From NCBI GenBank assembly GCA_033816765.1, contig CM066294.1, forward strand, positions 1,116,001-1,180,000: a DNA stretch of 64,000 nucleotides. The letters run 5' to 3'. The notes under the pieces are model-generated. The model saw only the letters and a list, made by a program, of their open reading frames with translations, ran no database searches and was not told the DNA's origin. Within the stretch, counting starts at the first letter, position 1, and every line of letters begins with the position of its first letter. The stretch is from Nothopassalora personata (lineage: Eukaryota; Ascomycota; Dothideomycetes; Mycosphaerellales; Mycosphaerellaceae). Of the stretch, positions 21,003 through 32,500 are shown in pieces. The position numbers were made by a program, and so were the translations under genes.

Positions 21003-23282
21003 ATGAGCGAATTGACCAGACAGACAGTAATCGACCGAGCCCGAGAAGAATCGCGCGCCGCAATCGCCTCGAACAAGATACAAACGGCACTTAGCAAACA
21101 CAACTACAGGAGCGACAGCGACAGCGACTTCTCACCTGAAGAGACATCTACACCCCGACCCGATATGGACGAGGCCGAACGCGACCGTAGTCGCAGTCGT
21201 AGCCGCGAACGCGACCGATTACTAGCAAAGCCCGAGACACGAGGTTCAGGCTTCTTTGGCCCACAACCACCTTCCTCTAGCATCCATCAACCATTCTCAC
21301 GACCTAACAAGTCACAGCCTCCGAGTCGCTTACGAGAGGACCTCGGACTGCATAAAGGCATGCAGCCCACCGTCGAGACAGAAGATGAGAGTTTCAAGTT
21401 CACAAGAAAGGAAGATCACAACGCGAAGGTTAGGGTACCACCTCCAGGGATTGTCAGTGCTCAGAGGTTGGAGCTCCAGAAAGCAGACTTCGCAGCACGA
21501 ATGAACGAGCTAGGAATGAAAGCCACACCAGCTCAACCGGACCACGCTTCCCAATCACAGACTCAGCCTGGCGAGCCAGTCGCTAAGCGCAGATCCCGGT
21601 TCGATGATGAGGACGAAGAGATTGCGACTCCGACCAGCCCGGTGGATCATAGGAGACGTGAGGATGAGCCAGCCGATGCTGGCCTGGATCTCACGCAGTT
21701 CTACGGAGAGGATGACAACCCTAAGGACCCCGACTTCCAGGTCGCCAACCCTGAGGAGTTGACAGCGAAGGTGACGTCCTCCTCAGGCAAGTGGTTCAAG
21801 AGATTAAAAGCTGTTCAGCGTGCGCTCACACTCGCACCTAACTGGGAGAAGCACTTTGATGAAGAAGCTGAGAAGATCGAAGAGCTAGAAGCAGAAGTGG
21901 AGAGGCTCGAAGCACGAGCAGACGGATACAAGACTGAACGAGATACTGCTCGAGAAGAGGCCGACCTAGCACAGGCCGACATCGAGAAGCTACGCAACGA
22001 CCTCACTACTCTCCGTAACGAGCTGAGCCGGACCAAGCGCCAGGTGACAATCGCACAGACTGCTGAGGGCACAGGTAACGGCGACCTGCTCGAACAGCTC
22101 CGACAGGCTAAGGAAGACTTGGCCTCAGCTGAAGACGACATCACCAAGTTCCAGCAAGCTAGAAAGGAGGATCGTGCACGCATTCAGCAACTTGAACAGG
22201 AAGCAGCGATGCCACGACCACAGACACGCCAGTCCCGATTTGACGCTGATGCACGCGACTTCGTCCCTAACGACAACAGATTCACACCAGGACCACAAGG
22301 TCAAGGAACCAACGGACGATTCGAAACACCCGGCGCCGGGACTACCACCACGAATGGCGGATTCTTCAACACCCGCATCAAGGACCCAGAGGTCTTCAAG
22401 GGAGACCGCAGCAAGTACGAGCGCTTCAAGACTGTGGCTCGGGCAAAGCTGAACCAAGCCTATGTGAAGCAAGGTGCCAGCTATGAAGACATGATCGAAT
22501 TTATGCTAGGCGTGACTGAAGAACTGCCATTCGACAGCATCCTGGCTATGAAGGACACCTGGACTTCCATAGATGACCTGTGGGAGCAGTTCGATGCTGA
22601 ATTCGGTGAAGCGGACGCGCAGTTCACTGCCCAAGGTCAGCTGGAGACCTTGAGACAGGGAACCATGACCTTCGCGGAAGTGTCGACGAAGTACCGCACC
22701 CTCTGTGCAAAGGCCAAGGTCCAACCTAAGGCCTCGGTCCTGTACACGAAGCTGGCTAAGAGATGGGCTGAGACTCTTGCCCGCGATCGGACTGACCCCG
22801 ATTTCAACCACTTCTGCCAAATTGCACGCGGCATCGAGCAGAGCTGGAATGTTGGCAAGGAAGTTAGCGCCGCTTACAACCATGGCGGCGGAGGCAACAA
22901 AGACAAGGATAAGGACGGCAACGCAGATTCCGGTAGCAGTTCGACTCGTGGCCGTGGCAGCACCCGAGGTCGTGGTGGAGGCCGCGGAGGCAGGGCACTA
23001 GCTGTCCGCCAAATCCCTCGCAAGTACGACCGTCCGTACTGCAGCTCAGCGGACAAGGACCGTTACATTCGTGAGAACCGTTGCTTCAAGTGTCACGAGC
23101 TCGGCCACCGAGGCGAGGACGCCGCCTGCATCCTCAACTCCAAGGCACGCGGTCGGTACGAATATGCTGATGTGCCCCGCGAGATTCGACTAAACGCAAT
23201 GGATACCGAGCCAGCGCAGATTGAGGCAGCACCTGTGGCCGGACTCCTCACTGAGAAGGCACACAACGAGGAGGGAAACTAA
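21003..23282 (+). CDS. Element A Gag polyprotein
   Basis: 759 aa from ATG 21003 to TAA 23280-23282; the frame is open further upstream, but without an ATG. The N-terminal third is polar, with an SR/ER-rich stretch. A coiled coil lies at ~285-430 (EKIEELEAEVERLEAR and following heptads). The capsid-like domain follows at ~460-640 (EVFKGDRSKYERFKTVARAK onward). Near 660 there is an RGRG-rich nucleic-acid-binding stretch. A zinc knuckle at ~694 reads CFKCHELGHRGEDAAC, a CX2CX4HX6C spacing longer than the common CX4C. The stop is preceded directly by a candidate slippery heptamer giving access to the pol frame. Confidence 0.9.
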   Translation: MSELTRQTVIDRAREESRAAIASNKIQTALSKHNYRSDSDSDFSPEETSTPRPDMDEAERDRSRSRSRERDRLLAKPETRGSGFFGPQPPSSSIHQPFSRPNKSQPPSRLREDLGLHKGMQPTVETEDESFKFTRKEDHNAKVRVPPPGIVSAQRLELQKADFAARMNELGMKATPAQPDHASQSQTQPGEPVAKRRSRFDDEDEEIATPTSPVDHRRREDEPADAGLDLTQFYGEDDNPKDPDFQVANPEELTAKVTSSSGKWFKRLKAVQRALTLAPNWEKHFDEEAEKIEELEAEVERLEARADGYKTERDTAREEADLAQADIEKLRNDLTTLRNELSRTKRQVTIAQTAEGTGNGDLLEQLRQAKEDLASAEDDITKFQQARKEDRARIQQLEQEAAMPRPQTRQSRFDADARDFVPNDNRFTPGPQGQGTNGRFETPGAGTTTTNGGFFNTRIKDPEVFKGDRSKYERFKTVARAKLNQAYVKQGASYEDMIEFMLGVTEELPFDSILAMKDTWTSIDDLWEQFDAEFGEADAQFTAQGQLETLRQGTMTFAEVSTKYRTLCAKAKVQPKASVLYTKLAKRWAETLARDRTDPDFNHFCQIARGIEQSWNVGKEVSAAYNHGGGGNKDKDKDGNADSGSSSTRGRGSTRGRGGGRGGRALAVRQIPRKYDRPYCSSADKDRYIRENRCFKCHELGHRGEDAACILNSKARGRYEYADVPREIRLNAMDTEPAQIEAAPVAGLLTEKAHNEEGN
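23273..23279 (+). promoter_or_regulatory. Candidate -1 ribosomal frameshift site GGGAAAC
   Basis: In gag phase the sequence reads G GGA AAC TAA, a perfect X XXY YYZ heptamer immediately before the gag stop. A -1 slip enters the frame that is open continuously into pol (CTA AAG GGC ...). Confidence 0.65.
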
Positions 23283-23356
23283 AGGGCTCGTCGAAAGTCG
23301 CCGTCGAGCCAAGACCTGACAGAAGAACCACGATTGAAGAAATAGATGATGATGAC

Positions 23357-26300
23357 ATGAGCATTGCCAGTGACAGCCCAAGCGATGGAAGTGTCCTTGA
23401 GGAGATCGTATCACCCCCAGCATCGAATACACCTAATACCCCAGTATCCGCACCACACCACGATATCCGCTACACGATCCCTCGACACGACCGAAAGAAA
23501 GAGATGGAGCAAGAGAAGGAAGAATTCCTGTGCTCCATGAGTGAGACAGCACACACCGAAGAACACCTCAGTTGTGCCGAGCAAGCAGGCGGTATACAAA
23601 GCACTATTGTAGAACCGAAGCAAGGCAAGCACTGGGTTCTGTCGGCTGATGTACATACTCCTCATCGCAATGTAAAAGCAAAGTCACTTGGCGACACTGG
23701 TGGTTCATCTATCTTCATACATCACGGTTTCTGTCGCGCAAACAAAATCCCACTTATACCGCTAGCACGAGCTAGACGGTTGAGACTAGCAGATGGTGCC
23801 CTATCGCACCTCACCCATATGGCCATGGTCAACTTCACTATTGGCAACCATACGGAGCAGCAAATGGCATACGTCACCGACTTGGACACCTATGACATGG
23901 TCCTAGGAATGTCGTGGTGGGAAGAACATAATCCTACACCAGACTTCAAGAACCGTACCCTGACTTTCGATAAGCCTGAGTGCTTCCACAATCACTGCAG
24001 TGATGGACGACCTTGCATGATCGCTGTGGATAGCAGAGGAGAGACCAGTGTGCGTCCAAAGGCACAGACTTCTACCAGCACCGAAGAGATCTGCATGGTC
24101 AGCGCAGAATACTTCCACCGCATGAGCAAGCGCAAGGATCATGAGATCTATGCCCTCTGGCCAGAAGATTTCGACCCTGGAAGAGACGAAGAGTTCCTCA
24201 ACGCCATGTCACCTGAAGACGTTGAGCGATTCCTCGAGCGATCCGAAGCAGTGGACCCGAAGACTAAGTTGCCACGACGCCTGTGGCATAAGGAGAAAGC
24301 ATTCCGCCATAAATCTGAATGGGTGCTACCTGAACACTCGTCGGCAGACCACGCCATCAACTTGAAAGAAGGAGCGAAGCTGCCTTACCACAAGGGTTAT
24401 GCTATGAATTCCCAACAACTAGCCGTGACCAAGAAGTTCGTCGACGAAGGCATGGCGACAGGACTCCTTGAGAAGTCCTTCGCGGACGGATGCTCACCCC
24501 TTCTGATTGTCAAGAAGCCCGGAGGTGGGCTGCGGGTCTGTGTCGACTACCGCGCGCTTAATGCGCTGACAATTAAGGACCGATACCCTATTCCGCTGAT
24601 TCGCGAGACCCTAGACCGCCTATGCAAGGCCAAATGGTTCACGAAGTTGGACATCGTGGCTGCATTCAACAACATGCGAATTCGAAAAGGTGACGAATAC
24701 CTAACGTCCTTCATCACCCGGTATGGTCTATACCAGTTTCGAGCAATGCCCTTCGGTCTGTGCAATGGCCCAAGTAGCTGGCAACGGAAAATCAACGAGA
24801 TTCTGCGCGAATTCCTGGATCTATTCTGCACTGTTTACCTGGATGATATCCTGATCTACACGGATGGTAACGAAGAGGACCATTACAAGCACGTCGAACT
24901 AGTTCTGGACAAGCTAATGGAAGCCGGCCTTCCTGTGGACATTGAGAAGTCCGAATTCGCAGTCAAGCGCGTGAAGTACCTAGGTCTCATCCTCACGACT
25001 GAAGGCATCGAGATGGACCCAGCTAAGGTAGATGCGATAGCCAACTGGGATACGCCACGTAACGCCAAAGACGTGTTGGCGTTCCTAGGCTTCGCAGGCT
25101 TTTACAGAAGATTCGTAGAAGCATTCTCCCGCGTGGTATCACCCATGGTGGAGCTCACGAAGAAAGACGTCAAGTTCGAATGGTCAGAAGCATGTCAAAA
25201 GGCATTCGAGACGCTGAAAGACAGATTCACGTCGGCAAAAGGCCGTGTGCTTGCCCACTTCAATCCGGACTATGAGACCATCGTCGAAACCGATGCCTCA
25301 GATTGGGTCACAGCAGGAGTGCTATCGCAGCGCCAACCGGACGGTCTCGTACGCCCAGTAGCGTACTTCTCCAAGAAGATGAACGTGCACGAATGCAACT
25401 ACGACATCTATGACAAGGAGTTGCTTGCCATCATTAAGTGCTTTGAAGAATGGCAGTATGAGCTAATCGGGCAAGGCACGGATGAAGCCCCCATTCGTGT
25501 GCTCTCGGACCACCGGAACCTGGAATGGTTTATGACTACCAAGCAACTGAACCGGCGACAGGCACGTTGGGCGGAATTCTTGGCTCAGTTCAACTTCAAG
25601 ATCACGTACCGGCCTGGGCGACAGGGTACCAAGCCTGACAGCCTGACCCGGAGATCGCAGGACATCCCACAAGGTGTAGAGGACCCGAGAATGCAACATC
25701 AGCACCAAGTAGTGCTCAAGCCAGAGATGCTTGACATCGCCAACTTCGCAATGCATCTTGCTAAGGCTGAAGAGGACGACGAAGGTCAGCTATACGCGAT
25801 GACCCGAGCACGAGCACGACAAGAAGCAGCAGAAGAAGAGCAGCTCAACGAGGAAGGGGAGGAAGAAGCACCTACAGCAGAGCCCACACCAGCAGTAGAA
25901 CCCGCAGCGCCAGCGCCAGGACAAGGGCCCGCACCCGCCGAAGCAGACCCTGAACACCAAGACGAAGGAGAAGACCTCGTCGAACTCATTGATGAAGCGT
26001 ACGCAGACCCATCAATTGCAACTCGTATAAGACGACTGCAAGCCGACCTAGCAGCGCGACGCTCATCCGAGTTCCTGCAGAAGCAGAAGATAGCGGCGAC
26101 GGATTGCCTTATTCACAACGACCAGTTGTTCGTGAATGGAAGATTGTACGTGCCCATGTACAAGAACCTGCGGACAAAGGTCATTCGAGCCCATCATGAC
26201 ACCGCAATAGCAGGGCACCAAGGAGCAGCACGCACATTCGACTTGATCCAGCGCCATAGCATGTATTGGCCGCTGATGCAAGGCGACGTAGCACGGTACG

Positions 26301-27781
26301 TCCGCAATTGTCAACCATGCCGGAGAGCAAACCCGTCACGACTCAAGTACCAGGGATTGCTAGCACCACTTCAAGCCCCACCAGACGTATGGAAGCATAT
26401 TGCCATGGACTTCATTGTAGAATTGCCGCCGAGCAAGCGCACAATCGATGGCGTTACCTACAAAAACATACTGACAGTGACGGATTGCCTTTCGAAACAA
26501 GTCATCTTCATCCCAACGAACAGCCTGGAAGCCGAGCATGTCGCCCGCCTGATCTACACCTATGTGTATCCGAAGCATGGCGTCCCCGAGATTGTCTTCT
26601 CAGACAGAGGAACCCAGTGGACCTGTGCATTCTTCAAGAGGTTCTGCGCGTTGCTGGGAACCAAGCAGAACCTGTCGACTGCATTCCATCCTCAGACAGA
26701 TGGCCAATCCGAGAGAACTAACCAGGCATTGGAGCAGTACCTACGCTTGTTCACCAACTACCAGCAGGACGACTGGGCAGACTTGCTGCCCAATGCAGAG
26801 TTCGCACTCAACAACCATGAGTCGGCGACAACTGGCATGACTCCATTCTTTGCCAATACGGGACGACACCCCCGAATGGACGTGAAAGCTGTGGACCGAC
26901 CGCAAGCGCTGGCTCGAGAAGTGCCACAACTCGAGCGTGCGGAGACATTTGCCGAACGCATAAGGCAGACTGGCGACTTCCTCAAGGGAGTGCTCGCGGA
27001 CCTGCAAGCGGCACATGCTTATGGCCAAGCACGGACCGCTGACCAAGCGAATCGACACCGTGCACCCGCCCCAAATTTTGAGGTTGGTGACCGAGTTTTC
27101 CTGAACACCAAAAACATCACCACCAAGAGACCCGCGAAGAAACTTGACGACAAGTTCATCGGACCATTCCCCGTTACAGCGCAGATAGGCAAGCGATCCT
27201 ACCGACTCGACCTCGACAGCCAGCCCGATCTGAACATTCACAACGTATTCCACTCGAGCCTTCTCCGACGTGACACGAACGACCCACTTGCGGGACAACA
27301 CAACCCTCCGCCGCCGCCCGTCGAAGTCGAAAGAGAAGGAGAAGTGGACACAGAATGGGAAGTTGACGAAGTGCTTAATGCTGCTATCAAGTACAGGAAT
27401 AGGCAAGTGTGGTTCACCTTGCGCTATAAGAGCGGTGATATACGGACACAGAGATGGGACGACCTATTGCCAGGTTGTGAAGAACTGGTTGCCGACTTCT
27501 ACGCGCGCTATCCAGACAAGCCGAAGCCACCCTACGAGCTTCCAGAACCCATACTGTACGGACTGGCAGTGATTGAAAAAGGCCGCCTGTTTGACAGCGC
27601 CACATCCAGACCGGCTCGCGTGACAGACGATGGTGACATGGATGGACGCGACGCAACTACGTCCCCAGTACATAAGCTTGGACAAGATGGATTTGCGATG
27701 TTGCGACGACGCAAAGGAGCGAGCACAAGCCAGCGACATGATGAGCAGCGACAGCAAGCCAGCGTGAGCGGTTCGGCATAG
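23357..27781 (+). CDS. Element A Pol polyprotein (PR-RT-RH-IN)
   Basis: The frame opens upstream at the frameshift site; the first ATG is 23357, giving 1474 aa. Domains in order: aspartic protease with DTGGSS at ~113; reverse transcriptase (~380-560) with the catalytic YLDD at ~494; RNase H (~640-770) beginning ETDASDW; integrase with a zinc-binding HHCC module (~945-990, GHQGAARTF, CQPC) and catalytic D/D/E in MDFIVE, SDRGTQW and SERTNQ (~1017, ~1083, ~1118). A degenerate chromodomain-like tail (EWEVDEVLNAAIKY, ~1330-1390) follows. All catalytic residues are present and there are no stops. It makes the cDNA and inserts it into the genome. Ty3/Gypsy order (RT before IN). Confidence 0.92.
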   Translation: MSIASDSPSDGSVLEEIVSPPASNTPNTPVSAPHHDIRYTIPRHDRKKEMEQEKEEFLCSMSETAHTEEHLSCAEQAGGIQSTIVEPKQGKHWVLSADVHTPHRNVKAKSLGDTGGSSIFIHHGFCRANKIPLIPLARARRLRLADGALSHLTHMAMVNFTIGNHTEQQMAYVTDLDTYDMVLGMSWWEEHNPTPDFKNRTLTFDKPECFHNHCSDGRPCMIAVDSRGETSVRPKAQTSTSTEEICMVSAEYFHRMSKRKDHEIYALWPEDFDPGRDEEFLNAMSPEDVERFLERSEAVDPKTKLPRRLWHKEKAFRHKSEWVLPEHSSADHAINLKEGAKLPYHKGYAMNSQQLAVTKKFVDEGMATGLLEKSFADGCSPLLIVKKPGGGLRVCVDYRALNALTIKDRYPIPLIRETLDRLCKAKWFTKLDIVAAFNNMRIRKGDEYLTSFITRYGLYQFRAMPFGLCNGPSSWQRKINEILREFLDLFCTVYLDDILIYTDGNEEDHYKHVELVLDKLMEAGLPVDIEKSEFAVKRVKYLGLILTTEGIEMDPAKVDAIANWDTPRNAKDVLAFLGFAGFYRRFVEAFSRVVSPMVELTKKDVKFEWSEACQKAFETLKDRFTSAKGRVLAHFNPDYETIVETDASDWVTAGVLSQRQPDGLVRPVAYFSKKMNVHECNYDIYDKELLAIIKCFEEWQYELIGQGTDEAPIRVLSDHRNLEWFMTTKQLNRRQARWAEFLAQFNFKITYRPGRQGTKPDSLTRRSQDIPQGVEDPRMQHQHQVVLKPEMLDIANFAMHLAKAEEDDEGQLYAMTRARARQEAAEEEQLNEEGEEEAPTAEPTPAVEPAAPAPGQGPAPAEADPEHQDEGEDLVELIDEAYADPSIATRIRRLQADLAARRSSEFLQKQKIAATDCLIHNDQLFVNGRLYVPMYKNLRTKVIRAHHDTAIAGHQGAARTFDLIQRHSMYWPLMQGDVARYVRNCQPCRRANPSRLKYQGLLAPLQAPPDVWKHIAMDFIVELPPSKRTIDGVTYKNILTVTDCLSKQVIFIPTNSLEAEHVARLIYTYVYPKHGVPEIVFSDRGTQWTCAFFKRFCALLGTKQNLSTAFHPQTDGQSERTNQALEQYLRLFTNYQQDDWADLLPNAEFALNNHESATTGMTPFFANTGRHPRMDVKAVDRPQALAREVPQLERAETFAERIRQTGDFLKGVLADLQAAHAYGQARTADQANRHRAPAPNFEVGDRVFLNTKNITTKRPAKKLDDKFIGPFPVTAQIGKRSYRLDLDSQPDLNIHNVFHSSLLRRDTNDPLAGQHNPPPPPVEVEREGEVDTEWEVDEVLNAAIKYRNRQVWFTLRYKSGDIRTQRWDDLLPGCEELVADFYARYPDKPKPPYELPEPILYGLAVIEKGRLFDSATSRPARVTDDGDMDGRDATTSPVHKLGQDGFAMLRRRKGASTSQRHDEQRQQASVSGSA

Positions 27782-27856
27782 CCAACCGACACGACGACAC
27801 GCGCGCAAGTATAAGAGACTCTAGACGTATAGGGCACTCGCAGGAGCTCGTTCTTT

Positions 27857-27868
27857 GAAGGGAGGGGG
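27857..27868 (+). other. Element A polypurine tract
   Basis: GAAGGGAGGGGG three bases before the 3' LTR; primer for plus-strand DNA. Confidence 0.8.
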
Positions 27869-27871
27869 TAC

Positions 27872-28023
27872 TGTCACGAAGCGACACCAGGCACATGTGA
27901 ATGGACCCTGCAGTGAAAGATCGGCCCGGAACAACGTTGTTCCGGCGCATTTAAATAGCTCGCGCATCTCGCGCTCTTCTTCGTAGACTCGTATTGCAAC
28001 TCGTCTACCACCTGCCCGTCACA
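27872..28023 (+). repeat. Element A 3' LTR
   Basis: 152 bp, matches the 5' copy; followed by TSD ACATG. Confidence 0.95.
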
Positions 28024-28028
28024 ACATG

Positions 28029-28190
28029 TAGCCTTACATGTGACATGCGGTCGCGACCGGCTGCCAAGCCGCACGTAACACGCATACGTACACCTTGCGA
28101 CGCGCGATGCGTCTTAAACAAAAGGTAAGAATTAGTTCATCTACGACTAGCAGGTCGTAGGCGTGCTATACATTGCGACATCCCTTAACA
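28029..28190 (+). repeat. Element B 5' LTR, distal part
   Basis: Continues the LTR begun at 20614-20647. Together they make 196 bp, the length of the 3' copy at 34493-34688. Ends TTAACA. Confidence 0.9.
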
Positions 28191-28193
28191 GTT

Positions 28194-28202
28194 CTAATTC
28201 TT
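28194..28202 (+). other. Element B primer-binding site (self-priming type)
   Basis: CTAATTCTT, three bases after the LTR, is the reverse complement of AAGAATTAG inside the same LTR (about 28127-28135), the same arrangement as in A and D. Confidence 0.45.
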
Positions 28203-28299
28203 CTCTTCGTTACAATCTATACACGCTATAGAGTCCGAACGCGACGATAGCAGCGCTACGCCTACGGCTCCCCTAAGCCCTAGGGCCTAGCAATAAGCG

Positions 28300-29340
28300 A
28301 GGCGTGTAGCCTTAGTCGTAAGGAGGGATGCCCTTCGGGTAGAGGTTAAGGAGAAGAAGATATAGAGGGAGATTAAATAGTTAGAGATCTTACGGGACGC
28401 AAGCGTGCCGCTAGCGGACCCTTAGGGCAAATCCGGCGGAGAACCATCCCCTACTCCCCCTCCTCTATCTATAGTAACTAACGATAATATCGTAGCTCGA
28501 GGCGCGGTCGCATCGCATACGACACGTTTACGTCTTAAAGAACCTACGCCTTTTAGAGGGGACTCGATTAAGAAAGCACGGGTATTCCTAAGGGAGCTCT
28601 CTCTCATCTTTACCCTCTTAGGCGGCACGTATACGACGAACGAGTCAAAGGTCCTATATAGGGTTATGTACCTAAGCGGAGAGGCAAGTAAGCGGTAGTA
28701 CGCTAACTATAGCGTCCTTAACCTTAAAGGGTATATATACTAGGACTTTAAGGAGTTCTATCGAGACGTATACGGTAATCCTATAAACCGCGTGCTTAAC
28801 GTAATGTTAGAGTATAAGGCGGTAAAACAGAAGGATAACTAGACAGTGCGTTAGTTTACGACTAAGCTAGATGTTATAGAGGATTAGTTAGGGGACTATA
28901 CGGAGGCGTAACGCGTACGATACATACTCGCTAAGCTTACGCCTAGCCTACGGTCCGTAATCGTTAAGTTTTATAACATCCTAACAACTAGAGAGGAACT
29001 AGTAATCCTAGCTTCGCGTATTAAAAGCACGGAGCGTAGTAGCGGAGGGCACGACTACGGGTAGCATAGTTGCCGTAGGCGAGAGACTAAGGGCGACTAA
29101 GGGCGAAGCGATCGTAGCTCGAAGTAGTAGAAGTATAGTTAGGCGTCGCGCGACCCGGGTACGAGTTACTAGCGGGACGCCGGCGGATCGTCTATAACCT
29201 TTCATAGGACTAAAGCGGAGTGCTATAGATGCTATAAGAAGGGTTACATTAAGACGGATTGCCCGAATAGGCACCTATAGAAGGACCGTAACGCGTAAGC
29301 GGTTCGTAGGGTAGACGCTACGAAGGCTCTAACTAAGAAG
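28300..29340 (+). pseudogene. Element B gag remnant
   Basis: Broken by many TAG codons. Near 29220-29270 a knuckle reads CYRCYKKGYIKTDC, in which the zinc-binding histidine has become tyrosine (CAC to TAC), a RIP-type change. Confidence 0.7.
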
Positions 29341-29341
29341 G

Positions 29342-29539
29342 GTAGCGACTAGGGAAAAGGTAGAGGACTAGAAGTAGGTCGCTCCTAAGTCCGAGTTTTC
29401 CTAAAGTCGACCCTTTAAGGCGAGTAGATGTGTGTCTAGCGTAGCGACTAGGGAAAAGGTAGAGGACTAGAAGTAGGTCGCTCCTAAGTCCGAGTTTTCC
29501 TAAAGTCGACCCTTTAAGGCGAGTAGATACGTGTCTAGC
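29342..29539 (+). repeat. 99-bp tandem duplication in element B
   Basis: Two adjacent copies (29342-29440 and 29441-29539) differ by very few transitions. 99 is a multiple of three, so the duplication is in frame (33 codons), between the gag knuckle and protease. Confidence 0.9.
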
Positions 29540-32500
29540 GCGTTACTTACGAGGCGTAGTCGAGACTCGTAAGGGCTTTCGCGAGGCTACGTTTCTCCTA
29601 GATAACTATACGGATCTTAGCCTAGTGTCGTATAAGTATATACTCCGACATTAAATGTAACCTATTAATAGGGTAAGGCTACCGAAGTTAGAGTCGTATA
29701 CGTATAACCTAGGGTATTGCTACGGCGCCTTTACGGTTCGGCTACGACTCGCTAATAACGCGGGAGTAGAGCGCGTAAGTAACGCTATCTACTACGCGGT
29801 ACCTATAGGTAGGCCATTAGTGATTTTAGGTAGACCCTAGAGGTACCGTAATCGGATCGTAAAGAGCGATTGTAAGGACTAGTAGTACTACGGTGTAGAG
29901 ACGCCTACGATTTAGTAGCGTGACGCACGCGAGTTCCTTAGGGATCTCGAGAGCTTAAAGTAGGTTTATACGATAAGTGTTCGGGCTATTACTATAGTAG
30001 TACCCGAAGGAGAGGGCCCCTCGTGGCCTAAAGAATTTATAGACTTCCGAGATATATACGCACCTAATAAGTAGGCGAAGCGTAAGATGCCCGACGGGGT
30101 TAAGTATACGATTGATCTCGTTAAAGGAAAGAAACCCCCTTTTAAGCCGCTGTACTACTAGTCCTTAACTAAGTTAGAGGCCTTAAAGGAGTACCTTACG
30201 TAAGCAATAGAGAAGGGGTGGATTAGGCGGTCCGTAAGCGAGGCGGGTGCGCCTATCCTATTCGTGCTAAAGAAGAATAGCACTCTTAGGCTCTATGTAG
30301 ATTATAGAGGCTTAAATAAGGTTATAGTAAAGAACCGATACCCCCTACCCCTAATTAGCGAGACGCTAGATAGGCTATTAGGTTCTAGGTTCTTTACTAC
30401 AATCGATTTAAAGGACGCCTACTATCGTATCCCTATTAAGCGAGGCGATAAGTGGAAGACTACGTTTCGTACGCGATACGGACACTACGAGTACCTAGTA
30501 ATGCCGTTCAGGTTAACTAACGTACCGGCAACCTTTTAAGGGTATATTAATAAGGCGCTAACCGGCTTAGTTAATAACATTTACGTAGTCTACCTAGATA
30601 ATATCCTTATCTACAGCGAGACGCGTAAGGCACACGTACGAGCCGTACGCGAAGTGCTTACGAGGCTACGGAAGTTTACTCTATTCGCAAACCCTAAGAA
30701 GTGTTACTTCTTCTAGGAGAGTATAGAGTTCCTTAGGTTTATCGTAAGCGCCGTAGGCGTATCGATAGACAGGAGTAGGGTAGCCGCTATCGAGGAATAG
30801 CCTACACCTAAGACCTTTTATAAGGTCCAGTCCTTCCTTAGGTTTTGCAACTTCTACCGGCGTTTTATAGAAGGATACTTAAGGGTCTATAAGCCCCTAA
30901 CGGACCTACTAAAGGGATCTAAGGACGGTAAGAAGTAGGGCCCTCTTACGTAGACCTTAAGCGAAGAGTAGGCATTTCGATAGCTTAAGGCCGGATTCTT
31001 AGGTGTACTAATACTTAGGCACTTCGATCCTACGCTACGTACGCGAGTCGAAACCGACGCGTCCGGTTTCGCGATCGTAGGTATTATATCTTAGCTATTT
31101 AGGACTGAGTAGCATCCAATTGCCTTCTATTTACGTAAGATAATACTAGCCGAGTATAACTACGAGACGCACGATTAGGAGCTACTTATAGTAGTTAAGG
31201 CTTTTAAGCATTAGAGGCTATACTTAGAGGGCGCTACGCATACGGTACGAGTACTAGTCGACTACGCTAACCTATAGGGCTTTATAATAGTAAAGTAGCT
31301 AAATAGGCGGTAAGCTCGATAGGCTACGTTCCTATAGTCTTTTAATTTTGTAGTAAAGCATCGGCCGGGTAAGACTAACCTAGCCGACGCGCCTTCGAGA
31401 CGTAGTAACTACGTAGCTATAACGTAATAAACTTCGAACTTACTACCTACCTTATAAAGTAAGCTATCTTTCTAGAAGGAGTCTCTAGAAGGGATAAGCG
31501 AGCCGACGGTGAAGCGTATACTTACTACCTACGAGGCGATGTAGGGCGATATAGGCGCGGTAATAGTAGTGCGGAGAGGTGACCTTCCCTATTAAGACAA
31601 GCCGTCTTTACTAGTAGTAGTGTACGCTATAGTAATATAGGGTTAAGCTTATAGCTCGACGGGTAAGTTAATCCTACTCTTAATGAAGATCGCGTAGTAG
31701 TAAGACGACTAGTGTGTCGCATGCTTAGCGTAGGCGCTAAGCGTAAGGGACGCCAAGGGATAGCATATAAAGGATGACCTTATGTACTACGGAGACGCCA
31801 TCGTAGTACCTAGGGATCACGCAATTAGGTCGCATCTAATTCGCATGTACTACGACGACGTCCTCGCGGGTTACTTTAGAAGGACTAAGACTAAAGAGCT
31901 GTTACGACGTAATTATTAGTAGGACTTACTTAGTACGGACGTGAAGTAATACGTCCAAGCCTATAGAACCTACTAGGGTTCGAAGGCTAAACGCTATCGA
32001 CCCTATAGTAGGCTGTAACCGCTTCCTAGACCGGAGCGGCCGTAGTAGGAAATTACTATAGATTTCATTACGGACCTACCTCTAAGTACGCGAGCCGGTT
32101 ACGTGTATAATACAATCCTAGTAATAGTCGATCGCTACTTAAAAATAAGCTTATACATCCCGACGACGAAGACTTGCATAGCCGTAGAGCTTACGAGGCT
32201 CCTACGAGACGAAGTCGTGCGATACTATAGTATCCCGTTAGGCATAGTAAGCGACCGAGGTCCGGTCTTTACTAGTTAGTTTTAGAGTGACTTCTACTTC
32301 GAGGCGCGTATAAAGCGTAAGCTATCCACGGCCTTTTACCCTTAGATAGACGGCTAAACTAAGAGGGTAAACTAAACCCTCGAACAATATCTTTATTATT
32401 ACTATAGTAACAATTAAACTAAGTGGGCTAAGTGGCTTACAGTTACTAAATTCGTAGCTAATAACAGCATCTACCTAATACTACGCATAAGTCCGTTTGA

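Larger units (their letters stand above)
20648..28023 (+). mobile_element. Element A: intact Gypsy LTR retrotransposon
   Basis: 7,376 bp with 152-bp LTRs (20648-20799, 27872-28023) that look identical base for base. The TSD ACATG is at 20643-20647 and 28024-28028. It is inserted inside the 5' LTR of element B; removing it plus one TSD copy restores exactly 196 bp. It has intact gag and pol, a TATA-like box, a self-primer site, a slippery heptamer and a purine tract. There is no sign of RIP. All features point to a recent insertion. Confidence 0.95.

Noticed and set aside
26741..27406. 221-codon antisense ORF in element A pol
   Set aside because: Shadow of the Pol frame, which has full domain support.
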